A stretch of DNA of 64,000 nt from Isoetes taiwanensis (GCA_021234155.1 JAJEKV010000020.1:3706563-3770562), one strand, 5' to 3'. Shown: positions 1-12,436, numbered from the stretch's first letter. Numbers and translations: made by a program. Notes: generated from the letters alone by a model not told the origin.

Positions 1-2700
1 CCTCCTTATAAGCATCTTCCAACCCTAATGCGACTTCCTTATAAAGCTCGTGGGATGGCTAAATTAAATACCCATATCTATCTACCTACCTACCTATCTA
101 TCAATCATTCAAGAAAGAATTTGCAATAGTATTCAAAAAAAAATCTCCTACATGTGGATATGAAACCACTCTGCATGTGTTGATTGGCAAATGTACAGCC
201 TGCAAAGTGCTGTTGTGACAACATGTTTGCACGATCCCTGAAATATTGGACTTCACATGAAATAAATCGGCACTATGGCATTGGTCCCAATGTATGATAT
301 GCTAGAGGGATGGCTCACATTTTTCAGCAAGCCATCACCTCTTAGATTTTTCTAGTACACCTACAATAAAGTATCTGGCTCATCCTTATACACTTTGGGT
401 GGTGTCACACGTCCATGCAAAATTTGGGCACGCGTCCCATTTTTGTTACTTTGCTGCCAAGTATCATGCTACAATAAATTCAATGCACGTGTTTGTTTTG
501 CGAAATAGGCATGAGGATCCTAGAAATAGAAAAGATATTTCTCTATTTTAGTGAAGATGATAGACACGAGGATGATAAACATTGCTCGAACCATTATGTT
601 TAGGTTATTTATGGGCATTGACAGAAGCCTGTTCAATCTCATTTTTTACATCCAAGAGACCATAAGGCTTATTGAGCTTACCTTTAACATACGTGGAACA
701 ACTAACCCCAATGAGATGCACAAGAAACATATAAATATCACCCTTTCCCTCTTCTTCCATTCTATTTTACAATCCCACAACCTGACTACAACCCATGGCC
801 ATATAGAACTCTTTATAGTAGACCAAACATGTAACCCCCAATCACTAGAAGTAACAAAGCCTATTGTTAAACATCAGAGACTTGAGACAATCCCAATAAT
901 GATGTGGAAGATGGGTACCTTTAATTTTGGACAAGCAAATATAGTTATCTATAGCAACCCTAAGACTATGTGGTTCTATAGCAATGGCCAAATCTGATGG
1001 AAGTTACAAAAAAAGGGGGTGATAAAGTTGTACAATGAAGTATGAAATTTTTCCAAACAAGGTGCTCGAGTACTATGAATTGCCTCTATGTCATGGAAGG
1101 AGAGTATTCCCAAGCTATTGATTCCATGATAGGACATGCTAGTAGAAACACGTAAACGTTCCTCTATCTGATACACTTTTGAATGTTGTAGAATTTAGGT
1201 CGTTGTACTACATCGTAATATGTAATGGCAATCTTGGTAAGTAGGTAGTCAAAGTATATTGCTAAGCATAACTATACTATGTTTAAGTTGATATAGGGTT
1301 GAAAACCCGCTAGTGGGATGTAAAAGCATGCATTCGGATGCACGCTACTAGCATCCCGCTTCTTGCTTGGCAATGGGTGCTGAAATTGTCTGACCCATCA
1401 AAGATGCCAACTGCCAGTCAAGGGTCTCATATGGTTACATCAGAAAGAGACTATTATTAGTTTAGATAGAATGGCTGCTATGAAAGAGGTTGCCTAGGCT
1501 CTCTTACGGCTCACCAAATATTTCCTCCATCCCTTTGATGTGCTCATACCAAATTCATTAAATGCTTCTACCCATTTCGGTGAGGATAATTCCATAGTAG
1601 TCAGGTGCGTGACCTTGCCATGGCGGATGCTTAGCTACGGGTGGAGGAATTCCTTAAAAAATCCAGAGTTCTCAGGTAATCTTAGCTTCAGTGGCAAGAA
1701 TGACAGAGCAACAACCAATTACTCTGCATTAGATAACATTGTTAGTATACTGGAATATACATTGGAGTTGGTTGGCACCGTCTATTCTTTGGAGAAAAAA
1801 GCCCCAAAGGAAGAAAAAAGATCTTGATTCTTGCTATATCGGATTTTTTTTTTTTGTTTAAAGAAAGTAAGCTACTCCGTGCTTGTTTAATATTGAATCT
1901 TGTTTAATGCACTGAATACTGTCCATTGCACCAAACACTAGAGGTCGTTTAATGCCAGGAATGTCAGGTTCTATATATGTAGTTCCATAGGCATGATGGT
2001 CAGTAAACATATAGTGCCGATTTATAAACCAAATGTATAAAATGATGAACAAATTATGTACCTCATCCAGTAAGTATACAAAAAGGTACATGACAACCTT
2101 TGTAAGTAAACATGGTCAATGGAAATGCAACACTAATGACTGTCATGTTATATAACATTTGGACTCATATATGATGTCAAATACATATTTTAGATCTACT
2201 GTGACATGCTGATAACCTATTGTAACCTCATAAGTTCTTGTTGTTAACTTGCTAGAACCCACCATGAACTGGATCGTGGAATAGTGGAAACTGCCGAAGA
2301 TTCCACCGGCCCGGCTTGATCCAAAAGATGATCTGATAAAAGACCGTTAGGAATATTTCAGTAGGTCATGAGGACTATATTGCCTTTACAGTTCTGGTAC
2401 TCACCCAAAATACCCATCCCCCCCCCCCTCCTTTTCCAATTCCCTCCAGTACTAGCTCAATTGACACTCGACTTTGAGTTCCCTTACCCACTCTAGAAGC
2501 CCAATGCATTTTTGACCAGCCTGTGTTTCAGTCAATGAGCGGTTGGATGTTGATATTAGCCAAGAACCTTTTTCCATTTTGGAGACAGCTCAAGAGTTTC
2601 TTTCCTAGTTTGGAATCTCCCAAACTTGGCACCATAGAAAGATGTTGTTAGTGAGGATGATGCCAATGCATAGGCAATTTATAGAAAATTGGATGCAAAA
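1..2700. other. Degenerate intergenic sequence
   Basis: No gene could be supported here. The longest open frame (551-997, plus) has no recognisable domain and no flanking splice or promoter logic. The segment contains a short CTAC/CTAT microsatellite near 75-106 and a C-run near 2410. It is AT-rich and looks like old repeat-derived sequence. Confidence 0.5.
1313..1359. repeat. Imperfect nested palindrome
   Basis: The outer arms GTGGGATG and CATCCCGC and the inner arms GCATGCAT and ATGCACGC (loop TCGG) are each complementary at 7 of 8 positions. Together they form a hairpin of about 47 nt. No gene is attached. It may be a fold-back remnant. Confidence 0.4.
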
Positions 2701-3730
2701 AGGAAGAGAGAAGTGAAACTGAATGGAAAAAGTCGAGAATTGGAGCCCCTGATAACTTATATGTCCAGTAGATGATGGATAAAGTTAGTCAAGAAGTTTG
2801 TTGATTACTTCAAGAGGAATTGTAGCAGAATCTCAGCAGAAATTAATGCAAATATTATGCAAAAATTAGTTCACAACAATAAAATGAAGATAGTCGAGCA
2901 AGGCCTTGTGCCAAACCCAAAGGAATGTAAGGCAGTGAAGGTAATGGTCGACAATTTGAGGGAGACGATGGACGATACAAAGGGGTACATATGCCATGAC
3001 ACCTGGAGAGCAAGATCTACAACAGTAGTCATGACTACATCAAAGAATTAGGGTTAATTCAAACATGGCAAAGCTTTTATGTGCCAAAAGATCCATTATT
3101 GCTAAATCTGTTTTAAGAAAATGTAAAGCAACGCTCAATATTGGTCCATGGTCTAATTTGTGTGTCACTTTCTAAAAGTTGCAAGCAAACTGTTATGGAT
3201 TTCGGGACCACAAACACCAGAGTTTTACCATGCAAGAAAGACGTTGTATATTCCATATCGTATGATGGTTTTTCGGTTTCTCATCACACTTTTCTATGGC
3301 ATGCAATGCATTTGTTGTTTGTTGGAATGTGTTGTCTCATCCGCTGGCATATGCTATGAGTTGTTGACGTCAGCAAATGGGTGCTATACTGAGCTCATTT
3401 CCTTGAATCAAGTTTTCTAATTCTGACATGTCCTTTTCAGTTGCCACTCTCCATGGACTACAAATGGGGCGTCCTGACCACCATGATGTATCCCTTACTG
3501 CCTTTGAAAGGCTTAAATCAAATGTCGTGAAGAAAGTTTCAAAAAGGAAAACATGTTGTTGCATTTACCATATATGCAAGAATGGATCTCAACCATCTTA
3601 GGTCGAACCATGTTATTTTCATGGTGCGGACTGCCAAGTGCCAATGTGAAATATGTGGATCTGGTGAGACGTGTATGACTCAGTCACACACCTATGATTC
3701 AGGAGGCACACTTTGGAGGTCTGTGGTTTG

Positions 3731-3806
3731 TAATAGAATAGAATAGAATTATTTTTATCGTCCACGGAGACCAATCGACCTATGGGACCCAATACAAAAA
3801 GAAGAG
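3731..3806 (-). repeat. Dispersed repeat with (TTCTA)n tail, LINE-end-like
   Basis: The reverse complement reads a block containing GGTCTCCGTGGACGATAAAA followed by repeated ATTCT units. The same block occurs in plus orientation at 43818-43895, just before a LINE ORF2. A conserved block ending in a short simple repeat is typical of the 3' end of a non-LTR retrotransposon, so this is probably a severely 5'-truncated LINE or SINE insert. Confidence 0.5.
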
Positions 3807-4319
3807 AGTCTAGAATGGTACAAGCAAGGCTGCCTTATGCATGATTATAGAGAATGTGGCACGAAAAGGTTGTCAATATGCCCAAAAGAGAGAAGTGAAC
3901 CGATTGTCTGATCCAATGGATGATTTTCAAAGAGTTATGCTCATTTTCCACTCATCCTGTCATTCTGTTGTGTGACTTTCTTTTTACATCCTAAAGTTTG
4001 TACTTTGCAGACGGACATGACTGTCAGGCCAGAGAATGAGTTGGGCTGCCAGCACAAATGGAAAATTCTGACAATGTGTCTGCTACCAAGGAGGTACCTG
4101 ACTCTAATACATAAAAGAGAAGAAAAAGTCAGTAAAAAAGGGAAGAAGTCTTCCGAAAAAAAGGAGTGATGCTTTAGAAAAGGAAGCTGAAAAGAAGATC
4201 AAGAATGGTAAGCAGCCAAAGAAGGTCATTAGGTTGTGTTACAATATGAAGCCAGTGAAAGATTTTATACATGGTTTTCATTCCTCATAATTACAAAGTT
4301 AGATGTTAAGCTTAGCAGT

Positions 4320-4880
4320 TTAGAAGTTTTCTAGAAAACATTGATGATGAAACCGTGGTATTAGTAATTGGTTTTGCTGAGAACTACAACATCAAATTGC
4401 AAAGGGAAGTACAAAGCCAGCACTGGCACAATCACTACTTTAGTGTAGAGTTTAAAGGGATCCAGAACATCCAAAGTATTAGGGCTTATCTTTCCAAGTC
4501 CAGCACAAGGTTAGCTCACAAAAGCTTCAGCCTTTTGCTATCATTGTTTGAAAGGTTAGTAAGCTTCCTGCACAAATAAAGAGACTCAAACACTGGAGAT
4601 ATGTCACCTTGAAGCAGCAAGGACCAATGATGAATTTGAGGATGTCAAGCTTGATTACAATGTCAATATGACCAATTTTGTTGTTGCTAGCGCAGATAAT
4701 GAGAAAACTGTTGAATTTTATTTGATAAAATGTCTCAAACCCAAGCACGTTCTTGAGGGGATCTGCCAGATAATTGGGGCTGCACATTCAACATTGAGGA
4801 GCATGTGCTTGCAGGTTATGACTACAAGATACAACCAGATGGGAGCTATGAATTGCTATAGCACCTCAGGAAGATTATAT
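4320..4880 (+). pseudogene. Remnant of a transposon-derived ORF (FAENY motif)
   Basis: One open stretch from 4355 contains GFAENYNIKLQREVQSQHW. This resembles the FAENY...EVQSxHW motif I associate with uncharacterised transposon-derived proteins of plants and animals. Further down, in other frames, are fragments such as VVASADNEKTVEFYLIKCL and DNWGCTFNIEEHVLAGYDY, which fit the C-terminal part of such a protein. Frames change several times and stops intervene, so it is not expressed as an intact protein. The related region 2850-4180 shows only short lysine-rich frames and may be the decayed N-terminal part. The family assignment rests on memory of the motif and is tentative. Confidence 0.4.
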
Positions 4881-5297
4881 ATTAGTACAGTCATTTGGTC
4901 ACTACAATCAAGTTCGATCTAGTTGAGGTAGAAGGCACTAACCTGTTCACCCTCCCCCAGATCGCTCATCAAATGAACCTGGATAGTTCATCCTACGAGA
5001 ATTACAGTCAGGGAGCAGCTGCTTGCATGGAGGAGATATGGTGCGGCCCTTGGTGTGTGGTGCAATCCTGGATCTTAGTGTCCTGCTGATTGAGTTGGTG
5101 TTTTGAGTTTCTTGCTTCCAATGGACACTAAAATGACTCTAATGTCTTTTGTTTAGTTTCCTTGCTTTCCAATGAACTCTGAATGAAGATAATGAAAATA
5201 GTGGGACAAATAATGCCTTCAATTAAGAAAAAGATGCCTGGATAGTTTACAATAACCAGTTTTGCACAATCACAAATCATGAACTCTAAAATAACCA

Positions 5298-5352
5298 TAT
5301 TTTATTTTTATTTTTATTTTTATTTTTATTTTTAAGTTTAAGTTTAAGTTTA
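5298..5352. repeat. (TTTTTA)n / (AAGTTT)n microsatellite
   Basis: About six TTTTTA units are followed directly by three to four AAGTTT units, a compound hexanucleotide simple repeat. Confidence 0.8.
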
Positions 5353-6974
5353 ATTTTAATTTTCTTTTTGGCTAATGAAATTTAAATGAAAAAAGAAGAC
5401 AATGAGAATAGTAGAACAAGTAATATCTACAACTAAAAAAAAAGGATATCGTGGATAGTTTATAGTTTTGCACACAATCACAAATATATTATAAGGTTGA
5501 GGACTTTGAGAGAGTAAGAAGTACTTCCATAGAGAGGCTTCTGAGATAATCTTCTTCTATCAAGTTGTTGTCTTCAATACACATGCTCAAGGCAGTAATT
5601 GTATCTTGTTCAAGTTAATCTTCTATAATTTCCAACTATTGATCACAAACTCAACTGATTCCATGTGTGACTGTAACTTCAGGCCAAGAACCACATTATT
5701 GGTCAGAAAGTGTTCACCTGGTTGGTTCCTAAAAGGCAGCACTGGATATGTCATGTGAGGAGGATTTATGAGATCCTTGTGTAAGTTGTCCTCCCCTAAG
5801 GATATACGCCCAAAATACTCAGGAAAATCCTGCAACACCACTCTCAGCTCCTTGAAAAAGATTGGTCTATATGGGACTTGTGAACAATGCTCTTGACCAT
5901 TGAACCTCCATTTTATTTATGGAAACAATGCTTGCACCATGTTTTCCACATTAAATACCGTCGAGGCATTTCAAATGCAAACATCAACTTCTGCAAAGCC
6001 CACTCAACAAACTCCATATACGCTCGCCTGCATATCAGGTACTTGCTTGTTATAACCTTTAGAACGTAATTGCTAGTTGGTAAAGGCAATACCTAGCCCT
6101 AAACTCTCCTCTGTTGTGTCTGCACCAAAACTCCATTGATATTTTAAACCATCATCTTTTGAGGTGTAGTCCATCCAACAAACTCAACTTCACCTAGCAG
6201 AGATGTGTCTTACTACCTGGAAGTAGTTGCTTCCTCAAATTTGGGTCAATTCTGCCTATATGTAGCAAGTTTCAATTGAGCTATAATCTGCTGCTAATTG
6301 GCTGCAACCTATTGGCCCTCACTTGGATCCCACTAAGCCAGCAATGGCAACACCAACGAGTTCTATATCCTGCCAAGTGATTTCTCTGAAGACTTATGCA
6401 TCTGATTCCCGTGGGACCAATGTAGCATATTCATATAGGGTGGCTTCAGCTGTTTCTGTGGGATCATTGTGATATGAACCTGTGCAATGGCTTCAACAGC
6501 TGGCTGGTCCTTTGTGTCAACTTCTACATCTGCCTCAGTTGTAGCAACTCCTGCACCTATCTCAGTTGTATCAACTCCTGCATCTGCCAAAAGAAGGAAA
6601 ACAAGAGAAAACAACAATGACAAAATTGAGGATCTCTTGATATATGAGAAAACAAAAACAAGGATCTCGCTGAACGCGAAGAATAGAAAACAAGAAAATG
6701 CTAAGTCTTGTCTAGCTTTCAAGTTTAAGCTTCTGATATTTATATTGCAATGGTCTTGGGCACATAATGACAAACTTTTGGTAGGTTAACTGGCTACTTG
6801 CGACTCAAAATCTTTGCTGAGTAGTCGGCAATTCGGTGGCAATTTGGGCAGCCTTGAGTAGGGCCACACCGAAAAGGCCATGGCCCATTTGAACAAAAAT
6901 AGACATGCCCATCATGACCCATCAGGATCACGCCATCAAGGTCGTGACCATCTACCGTGGAGGAATCATGCCTA

Positions 6975-8003
6975 GAGGATCGTGGTGCGAACTTCAACTT
7001 GCGTGGCTTCCAAATGCACAACGTGCGTTTGATACGTGACATTGGCATGTTCTAGAGTGCTGAGCTCCTTTTTGAGACTGTGAATGTCTTCATCGGCCAC
7101 CAGCCATTGATATTTGGCTCTGTCACTTAACTGTGAGATGTTCGAACTCAGGCGTGAGGGCTGCGTGTTTATTTTGCAGGCAGACCATCATTCTTGTTCT
7201 TGCTGAAGTTTCTTCTTAACATCCTAGAGTGGCACAATTCTGTAGACAAGCATTCTGAATCCCGGATTCAAGATCAACATTGGTAGCACGAAGCCGCTCA
7301 TTTTCACGATGAAGAGTATCGTCAGAGTCAAGCTGAAGATAAACAACTTTCATGAGTTTCTCATGTAAATCCTGTAACTGAAGATTGCAATTCCTTTTTT
7401 TTTTGGAGGGGTTGTGGTGGGGGGGAGGTGGAGTGCGACGACTAAAGTTTACATAGTTATACAAAAGAAACCCAAAGCAAGTTATTGGGTAAAAGTTTTA
7501 GATGGCGACAAAATCAATCATCTAAATACCTCCAAAGTTTTATAATAAAACACCTTAAAATATATGTGGTCCTGAGTTCAAAGCTTAACTCTTAACAAAG
7601 AATGAGATCAAAGGAAGCCAAAACAAGTCGCAGCAAGTCTGATACACCATCAGAGTGATGATGGAAAAGGCAGCATCAGTATGTCATATATCATAGCATC
7701 CAGCTGTTTCAGGCCATAGCCAATAGAGTCCACTAGGTGCAAGATCCAGGAATCTCGAGCATCCTCATGTATCTTCATCTTGGCCTGAAAGTATGGCTTA
7801 AATTCTCGGTTAAACCTCGAGATATCCCCATCCGCAAGGAGATCATCCGCAAGGAGACGTGAGAGAGTAATGTTGCTGATCACCTCTGTCTTAACCCAAT
7901 AAAAGCCTTCAATGATCTCTTGATGAGTAAGTTGCCTTGTGGAAGGGTCGACTTCGTGAACATGCCCTCCCACGTAGTGCCTCTTCAGAATGTAATCAGT
8001 CAA
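6975..8003 (-). pseudogene. Decayed coiled-coil protein gene
   Basis: On the minus strand a 117-codon frame (8003-7650) is followed by a lysine/glutamate/leucine-rich heptad-like frame (7464-7216). A further coiled-coil-like stretch (about 7110-6975, including ADEDIHSLKKELSTLEHAN) lies in another frame. Frames are broken by stops at 7216 and near 7110. The three pieces keep the same strand and similar composition, so they may be exons or a frameshifted ORF of one protein. No family was recognised. It could be a decayed accessory ORF of a retroelement or a small host gene remnant. Confidence 0.3.
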
Positions 8004-8159
8004 ATAACAAGAAAAAGTACCATTAAAGGTTCCTAAAGCATCCCATTAGTGATCATAATTGGCTCCACTTAATGTCTTATGGACCATAGCAGTTTTAGCA
8101 AGAAGCACTTGAAAATTCACTTTGAGTTCGCTCATGAGATATTGCAGCTGCATTCCTAT

Positions 8160-8247
8160 GCTTTCCAAATTAGTTAGCATTTTGTGTCTCTAGTAGAGCC
8201 ATTTTAGAACCTCAGTTTGTCTCCTGAATGATATATGATGATGGTTG
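8160..8247 (+). repeat. Old LTR fragment, left part
   Basis: This stretch resembles the 5' LTR of element 1 around 13060-13240: a TTAGCATTT block, then AGAGCCATTTTAGAACC, then GATATATGATGATGGTTG. The homology breaks exactly at the left edge of the inverted-repeat transposon and resumes at its right edge, so an older LTR of the same family was the insertion target. Confidence 0.6.
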
Positions 8248-9147
8248 CATTAGGGCAGATTTGGGGTCTCAAAATGGCCCATAACTTGGATGCCAGAATT
8301 CCACGTCATGTTTCTCGCGACCAATGATGTTTGCACATTTTTTTCCAAAGTCAGTATTAGTTGGCAAGTAGAAAGAGGAGCAGGCGTACTTGGCATCCAC
8401 ATGGCAAAATTTCATAGGACATGTTTGTGCATTCATTGTAACCACATTAATGGCCCGCATTTTTCGAAAATCGTATCGCGGACCAAAATAATGGCTACTT
8501 TTTCTGCCTACTGTGCACAATCCCACATGCACCAACCACCTTTTCAAATTTTGGCACCAAGATTTCCATTGTTCACATTAGCGCCGCTACGTGCATCCTC
8601 TCCGCCTTCACTCTTCATTTGGAATCCAAATCTCCAATAGTGTCTGTGTTTTTGCCCCATTTACAGAACACTCAAGGTCAAGAAGTAGGAAAGGTTCATG
8701 GGTGAGTATGTTATAGCATCGATGAGGGGCGAGCATAGAGTTAAGCGACAACGGCGAGACGATGTGCGGACAAGCAAACGTACGTTACATGCCATGTTTT
8801 TATTACCCAAATTTTCATTCTGAAGTTTTCCTACTTTTCAGCTCTTCCCATTCATCGTATTGCTCCCTGCCATTCATTCTTACAATTCAACGACCGATCT
8901 GTATCTTTTATTGCATCCATCATTGCTCCTAGTACTCCTACATTGCTTCTGCAGTTCATCACTTACGAAACAATAAAGGCATGACAGTGGAAGGATATCT
9001 ATCCATAGGCTCGTGGGTGAGAATGCTATTCTTAACGAAGGGTGACTATGGAGTTACATCGCCGGAGCGACATTCATACGCAATGAATAGGTAGAACTAT
9101 AGGGTTCAAAATAAATGCTATGGATAGTATATTGCAAAAAAAAAAAA

Positions 9148-9168
9148 GGGAAGGGAGGGGGGGAAGGG
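9148..9168 (+). other. Potential G-quadruplex
   Basis: Four or more G-tracts are separated by one or two adenines (GGGAAGGGAGGGGGGGAAGGG), preceded by an A-run. This fits the canonical quadruplex pattern. It lies inside the TIR element. Confidence 0.5.
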
Positions 9169-9214
9169 ATTTGAAGAGGAGGATATTTGCAAATTTGCAC
9201 CCTCAATAATACAT

Positions 9215-10583
9215 GGATCCCACCATGCGAAAATGCATATGCACTTTGTAAATGTGTAGTGAGGTTTTGCGTCATGTGATCCTTGCTTCTTTTTTCTTCC
9301 CTCTTCTTGATTTATATTCACCCACTGAATCAAATATTTTTCTTTGGGCTATATTTATCAGATGTCGGGCCTTTGGATCAGTTAACACAAAGTGTCACAT
9401 ATGGAAACATTGTTAGGTTTGATAAAATAACATAAAAATCTTATTTAATAAAGCTCTGGTTGTTGGTAAAGTGTTGGCTTATTGATTAAGTGTTTGTATT
9501 TTGCTTTGGGACCCTCTTTGAAAAAGTTTTGTTCATAAAACATAATATAACTTGGAATGATACATATTTTATATGCAAATGGGAGACTATTGATGAGGGA
9601 CTTGGTGTTATTATATATTGACAACAAACAAGAAAGTGGATCACACCATGCGAATTTAGTATATTCCAATCTTTTAGCTTATACAAAATTCGCTTGATGT
9701 GATCTTTTTGGAGAAAGATGACTTCCTATAGTAAAATTACTTTGATTATCTTTTAATAAAAGAAATATAAATGTGTCTAAGTGTGGATATGTGACGTGCT
9801 CATTTATTGATAAAGTGTTTGCTTTTTTAAAAGGGCTAATAACTTTATGTACTACTAGAGTTGGTAAAGTATTTTAGATGCAAATAGGAAGGGGTACTTG
9901 TGTTTAAGTTTAATTTGACAACAAGCAAGAAAGCGTATCACACCATGCGAAATGATTGTGTTCTATTTTTTTTTGCATTGTATTATTCGCTTCCTTCTTA
10001 AAAAACGATATGCTCTTTGAAAAGGACTAATAACTTTATGCACTTGGGGTGGTAAAGCATTAAATGAGAAGAGGTACTTGTGTTTAATTTTAATTTGACA
10101 ACAAATAAGAAAGTGGATCACACGATGCGAATTTAGTGTGTTCCATTTTTGTTGCATATGTACTATTCGCTTGGTGTGATCCTTCTTGAAAAAGAATATG
10201 CTCTTTGAAAAGGGATAATGACTTATGTACTTAAGAGTAGTAAAGCATTGAGTACTTGTGTTTAATTTTAATTTGACAGCAAATAAGAAAGTGGATCACA
10301 CCATGCGAATTTAGTGTGTCCCTTTTTTTTGCATATGTATTATTCGCTTGGTGTGATCCATCTTGAAAAAAAAAATAGCTTTCAAGTAAAAGGAAAAAAA
10401 AAATATCTTATTTAAAGTGTAAAGTGTTAGTATGTAAATTGTTGGTTTATTAAAATACTAGTTTACGCTAAGTTGTAAGCTCAATATTTGTGTTTCTATT
10501 TACTTTTTTACGCAAGGATCACACCAGGCGAATTTCTTATATGCAATTACTTCTGCGTATGAAGATTTCGCATCATATGATCC
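9215..10583. repeat. Six palindromic GGATCACACCATGCGAA modules
   Basis: Six modules each have a left arm close to GGATCACACCATGCGAA and a right arm close to TTCGCTTGGTGTGATCC, separated by about 34-38 bases. They lie at 9215-9282, 9638-9705, 9935-10000 (right arm decayed), 10115-10182, 10293-10359 and 10516-10583. Modules three to five also share their spacers (GACAACAA..AAGAAAG and TAATAACTTTATG) with a period of about 178 bp, so this part is a tandem repeat. Each module can form a hairpin with a stem of about 17 bp. Confidence 0.85.
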
Positions 10584-11655
10584 TCTTTAAATAAGAATGG
10601 CTTTGACCTTCAATGTTCATAAATTTTATGAATGTTTGCATATAAGAATGTCACATATCAGATTTTCTTAAAAAATGGTCATCAAATGGATAACTAGTCA
10701 AAGAGTTCTTCTACTACTTAAAGAGTTTCAAGACTCATTTTTGCTATAATTTAAATAGCAATAGATTTTTAAAGGAATCTATTGTGAAAAGTAGTCAAAG
10801 ACTTCTTGTATTAGAGGTATCTAAACACAAATACCATAACCTTTATACTTCAAGAATGTATAAACCCTTCGCATTGCAAAGTATAATGTCATTTATTAGC
10901 ATCTTCACGGATATTTCCCCTTCCTTAAAGGGGTACTTCTTTGATCGATGCTATTCCAGTGATCTCCTCCTCTTCAACACAATAAGTTATTTTGGCATAG
11001 TTATTAATCATATCTCCATTCTGTCATATATCTAAGAGGGATGGTGACTATTTTTCCTCCACCCCTTTCAGTGCTTCTACGAAAAAAGCTACCTTGGATG
11101 CTTACGGGATTTCTCCATGCCTTGTCCACTTCATAATTGTCCCATTTCTAACAAAACCAAGTGCATGGCGCCCTAGGAGGTGCATGCACCCATAGTATAT
11201 GCATGTACTGAGTGCATCCATATGAGCTTAAATGATTTTGTTAGGGGCTTCCACAAATCTCTTTGCATCTTGTTCTTTGAGATGTATTCGCTATATATAT
11301 GGGAACAAGTCCGATAGAGCATCTCAAGCTTGTTTCATTCTCAATGAGGAATGGATATCATCAGCGCCCTCCTTTCAACATCAACCATCACTTTTTTATA
11401 TTCAAATTCCTTTGCCTCGTGAATGTCAATAAGCCATCATTATTAGTCGTAGTCGCGATGGTTTAATGCCATAAATATTTTTTATTTGTTTCTAATATGT
11501 GAAAATGGGACAATAAATGCGCAATCTCTCGAAATCCGTGAGAATCTATAATTATGAAGGGTAGGTAATCTACATGGCATTGGGGAGAAGAATAAGAAAT
11601 CTGACGTGGAATGGCTCTTATGAGGCCATTTTGAGACCCCAAATCCGCCCTAATG

Positions 11656-12265
11656 ATCTCATGTTACATCTCTTGTAAGGGGGATAGAGACCTAGTAGCT
11701 AGTATTAGATGATGCTCCTAGTTTAGACCCCTTAGTTCGTATTATATGGAGGCTATGAAGTGACTGAGTACCACATAACGGGGTCAGTGATAAAATAGAG
11801 GGAGGTCCTTGCTGAGCGGGGCTACTGGGGACCCATAGTGGGTAGACTTATAGTTGACTACTTCGAGAGGGTCGGGTATGGGTCTCCCTGACTCTCAGGA
11901 GTTGCAGGAGTCGGTCTGGCTCTTATTTTGGGAAGTTCAGTTGGGGAAGGATGTGTGTCGCCACGATCCTATAGCTACCAATGGAGTCACTGCACTCTGA
12001 GAGGGGGAGATACAACCCTTCCTACCTTATCGGACTAGGGAGATGCAATGCGGAGTAGTCTCATTGGGTGATACTAGGATTGCATAGGGTGATACCAGGA
12101 TTGCATACTTAGCAGCTTACAGTCATTACACAACCTGATTTAGCACATCTACATAGTATCCATAGGAGAGGCGGATGGAGTGGTCAACTCTAGCCATTGT
12201 TTATTTGTCAGCCCACATCATTGTCATTACTCGGTCTGTTCTATTTTGAGACCCCAGGCGTCGGT
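11656..12265 (+). repeat. Old LTR fragment, right part
   Basis: This sequence parallels element 1 LTR positions of about 13240-13880: GGGGGATAGAGACCTAG, ACATAACGGGG, GGGGAGATGCAACCCTTCC-like and GCGGATGGAGTGGTCAACCC-like blocks in the same order. It is much more diverged than the two LTRs of element 1 are from each other. It continues the left fragment at 8160-8247 across the TIR transposon, so it is an old solo or truncated LTR. Confidence 0.7.
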
Positions 12266-12375
12266 CTACTTTCCCCTGGGTGTGACGATCATATGGATAT
12301 TCGTATCATACGAACATTATACTCGTATGTACAAAAGATGCTCGTCACACAGATGCAAAAGGGTAGTTGCACAAG

Positions 12376-12436
12376 ACACAATTTGAACTGGCAACCTTCC
12401 AGTTGCGAGTCACACACCCTTGCCAAGTACGCCACC
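12376..12436 (-). repeat. tRNA-derived, SINE-like sequence
   Basis: The reverse complement reads GGTGGCGTACTTGGCAAGGG (box A-like), then TGACTCGCAACTGGAAGG (anticodon-arm-like), then GCCAGTTCAAATTG (box B-like). The T-stem does not pair well and no acceptor stem closes, so it is not a functional tRNA. The non-tRNA body may continue down to about 12281, which would make this the head of a tRNA-type SINE. It could also be a tRNA pseudogene. Confidence 0.5.

Larger units (their letters stand above)
8248..11655. mobile_element. Non-autonomous TIR DNA transposon (about 3.4 kb)
   Basis: The left end (8248-8279) and the reverse complement of the right end (11624-11655) match at 31 of 32 positions and start CATTAGGGC. 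A second inverted block, ATTCCACGTCA, follows at 8298-8308 and 11602-11612. No transposase frame is visible, so the element is non-autonomous. It lies inside an old LTR. The flanking LTR halves rejoin as GGTTG and ATCTCATG, which leaves a duplication of no more than 1-2 bp (TG or TA). The superfamily is not resolved. Confidence 0.75.

Noticed and set aside
551-997. 148-codon ORF near the window start
   Set aside because: No domain, no coding-like composition, and it stands alone in degenerate AT-rich sequence.
9215-10583. Spaced repeats considered as a CRISPR array
   Set aside because: The units are palindromic pairs with irregular spacing, the spacers are themselves related, and the context is a plant DNA transposon.
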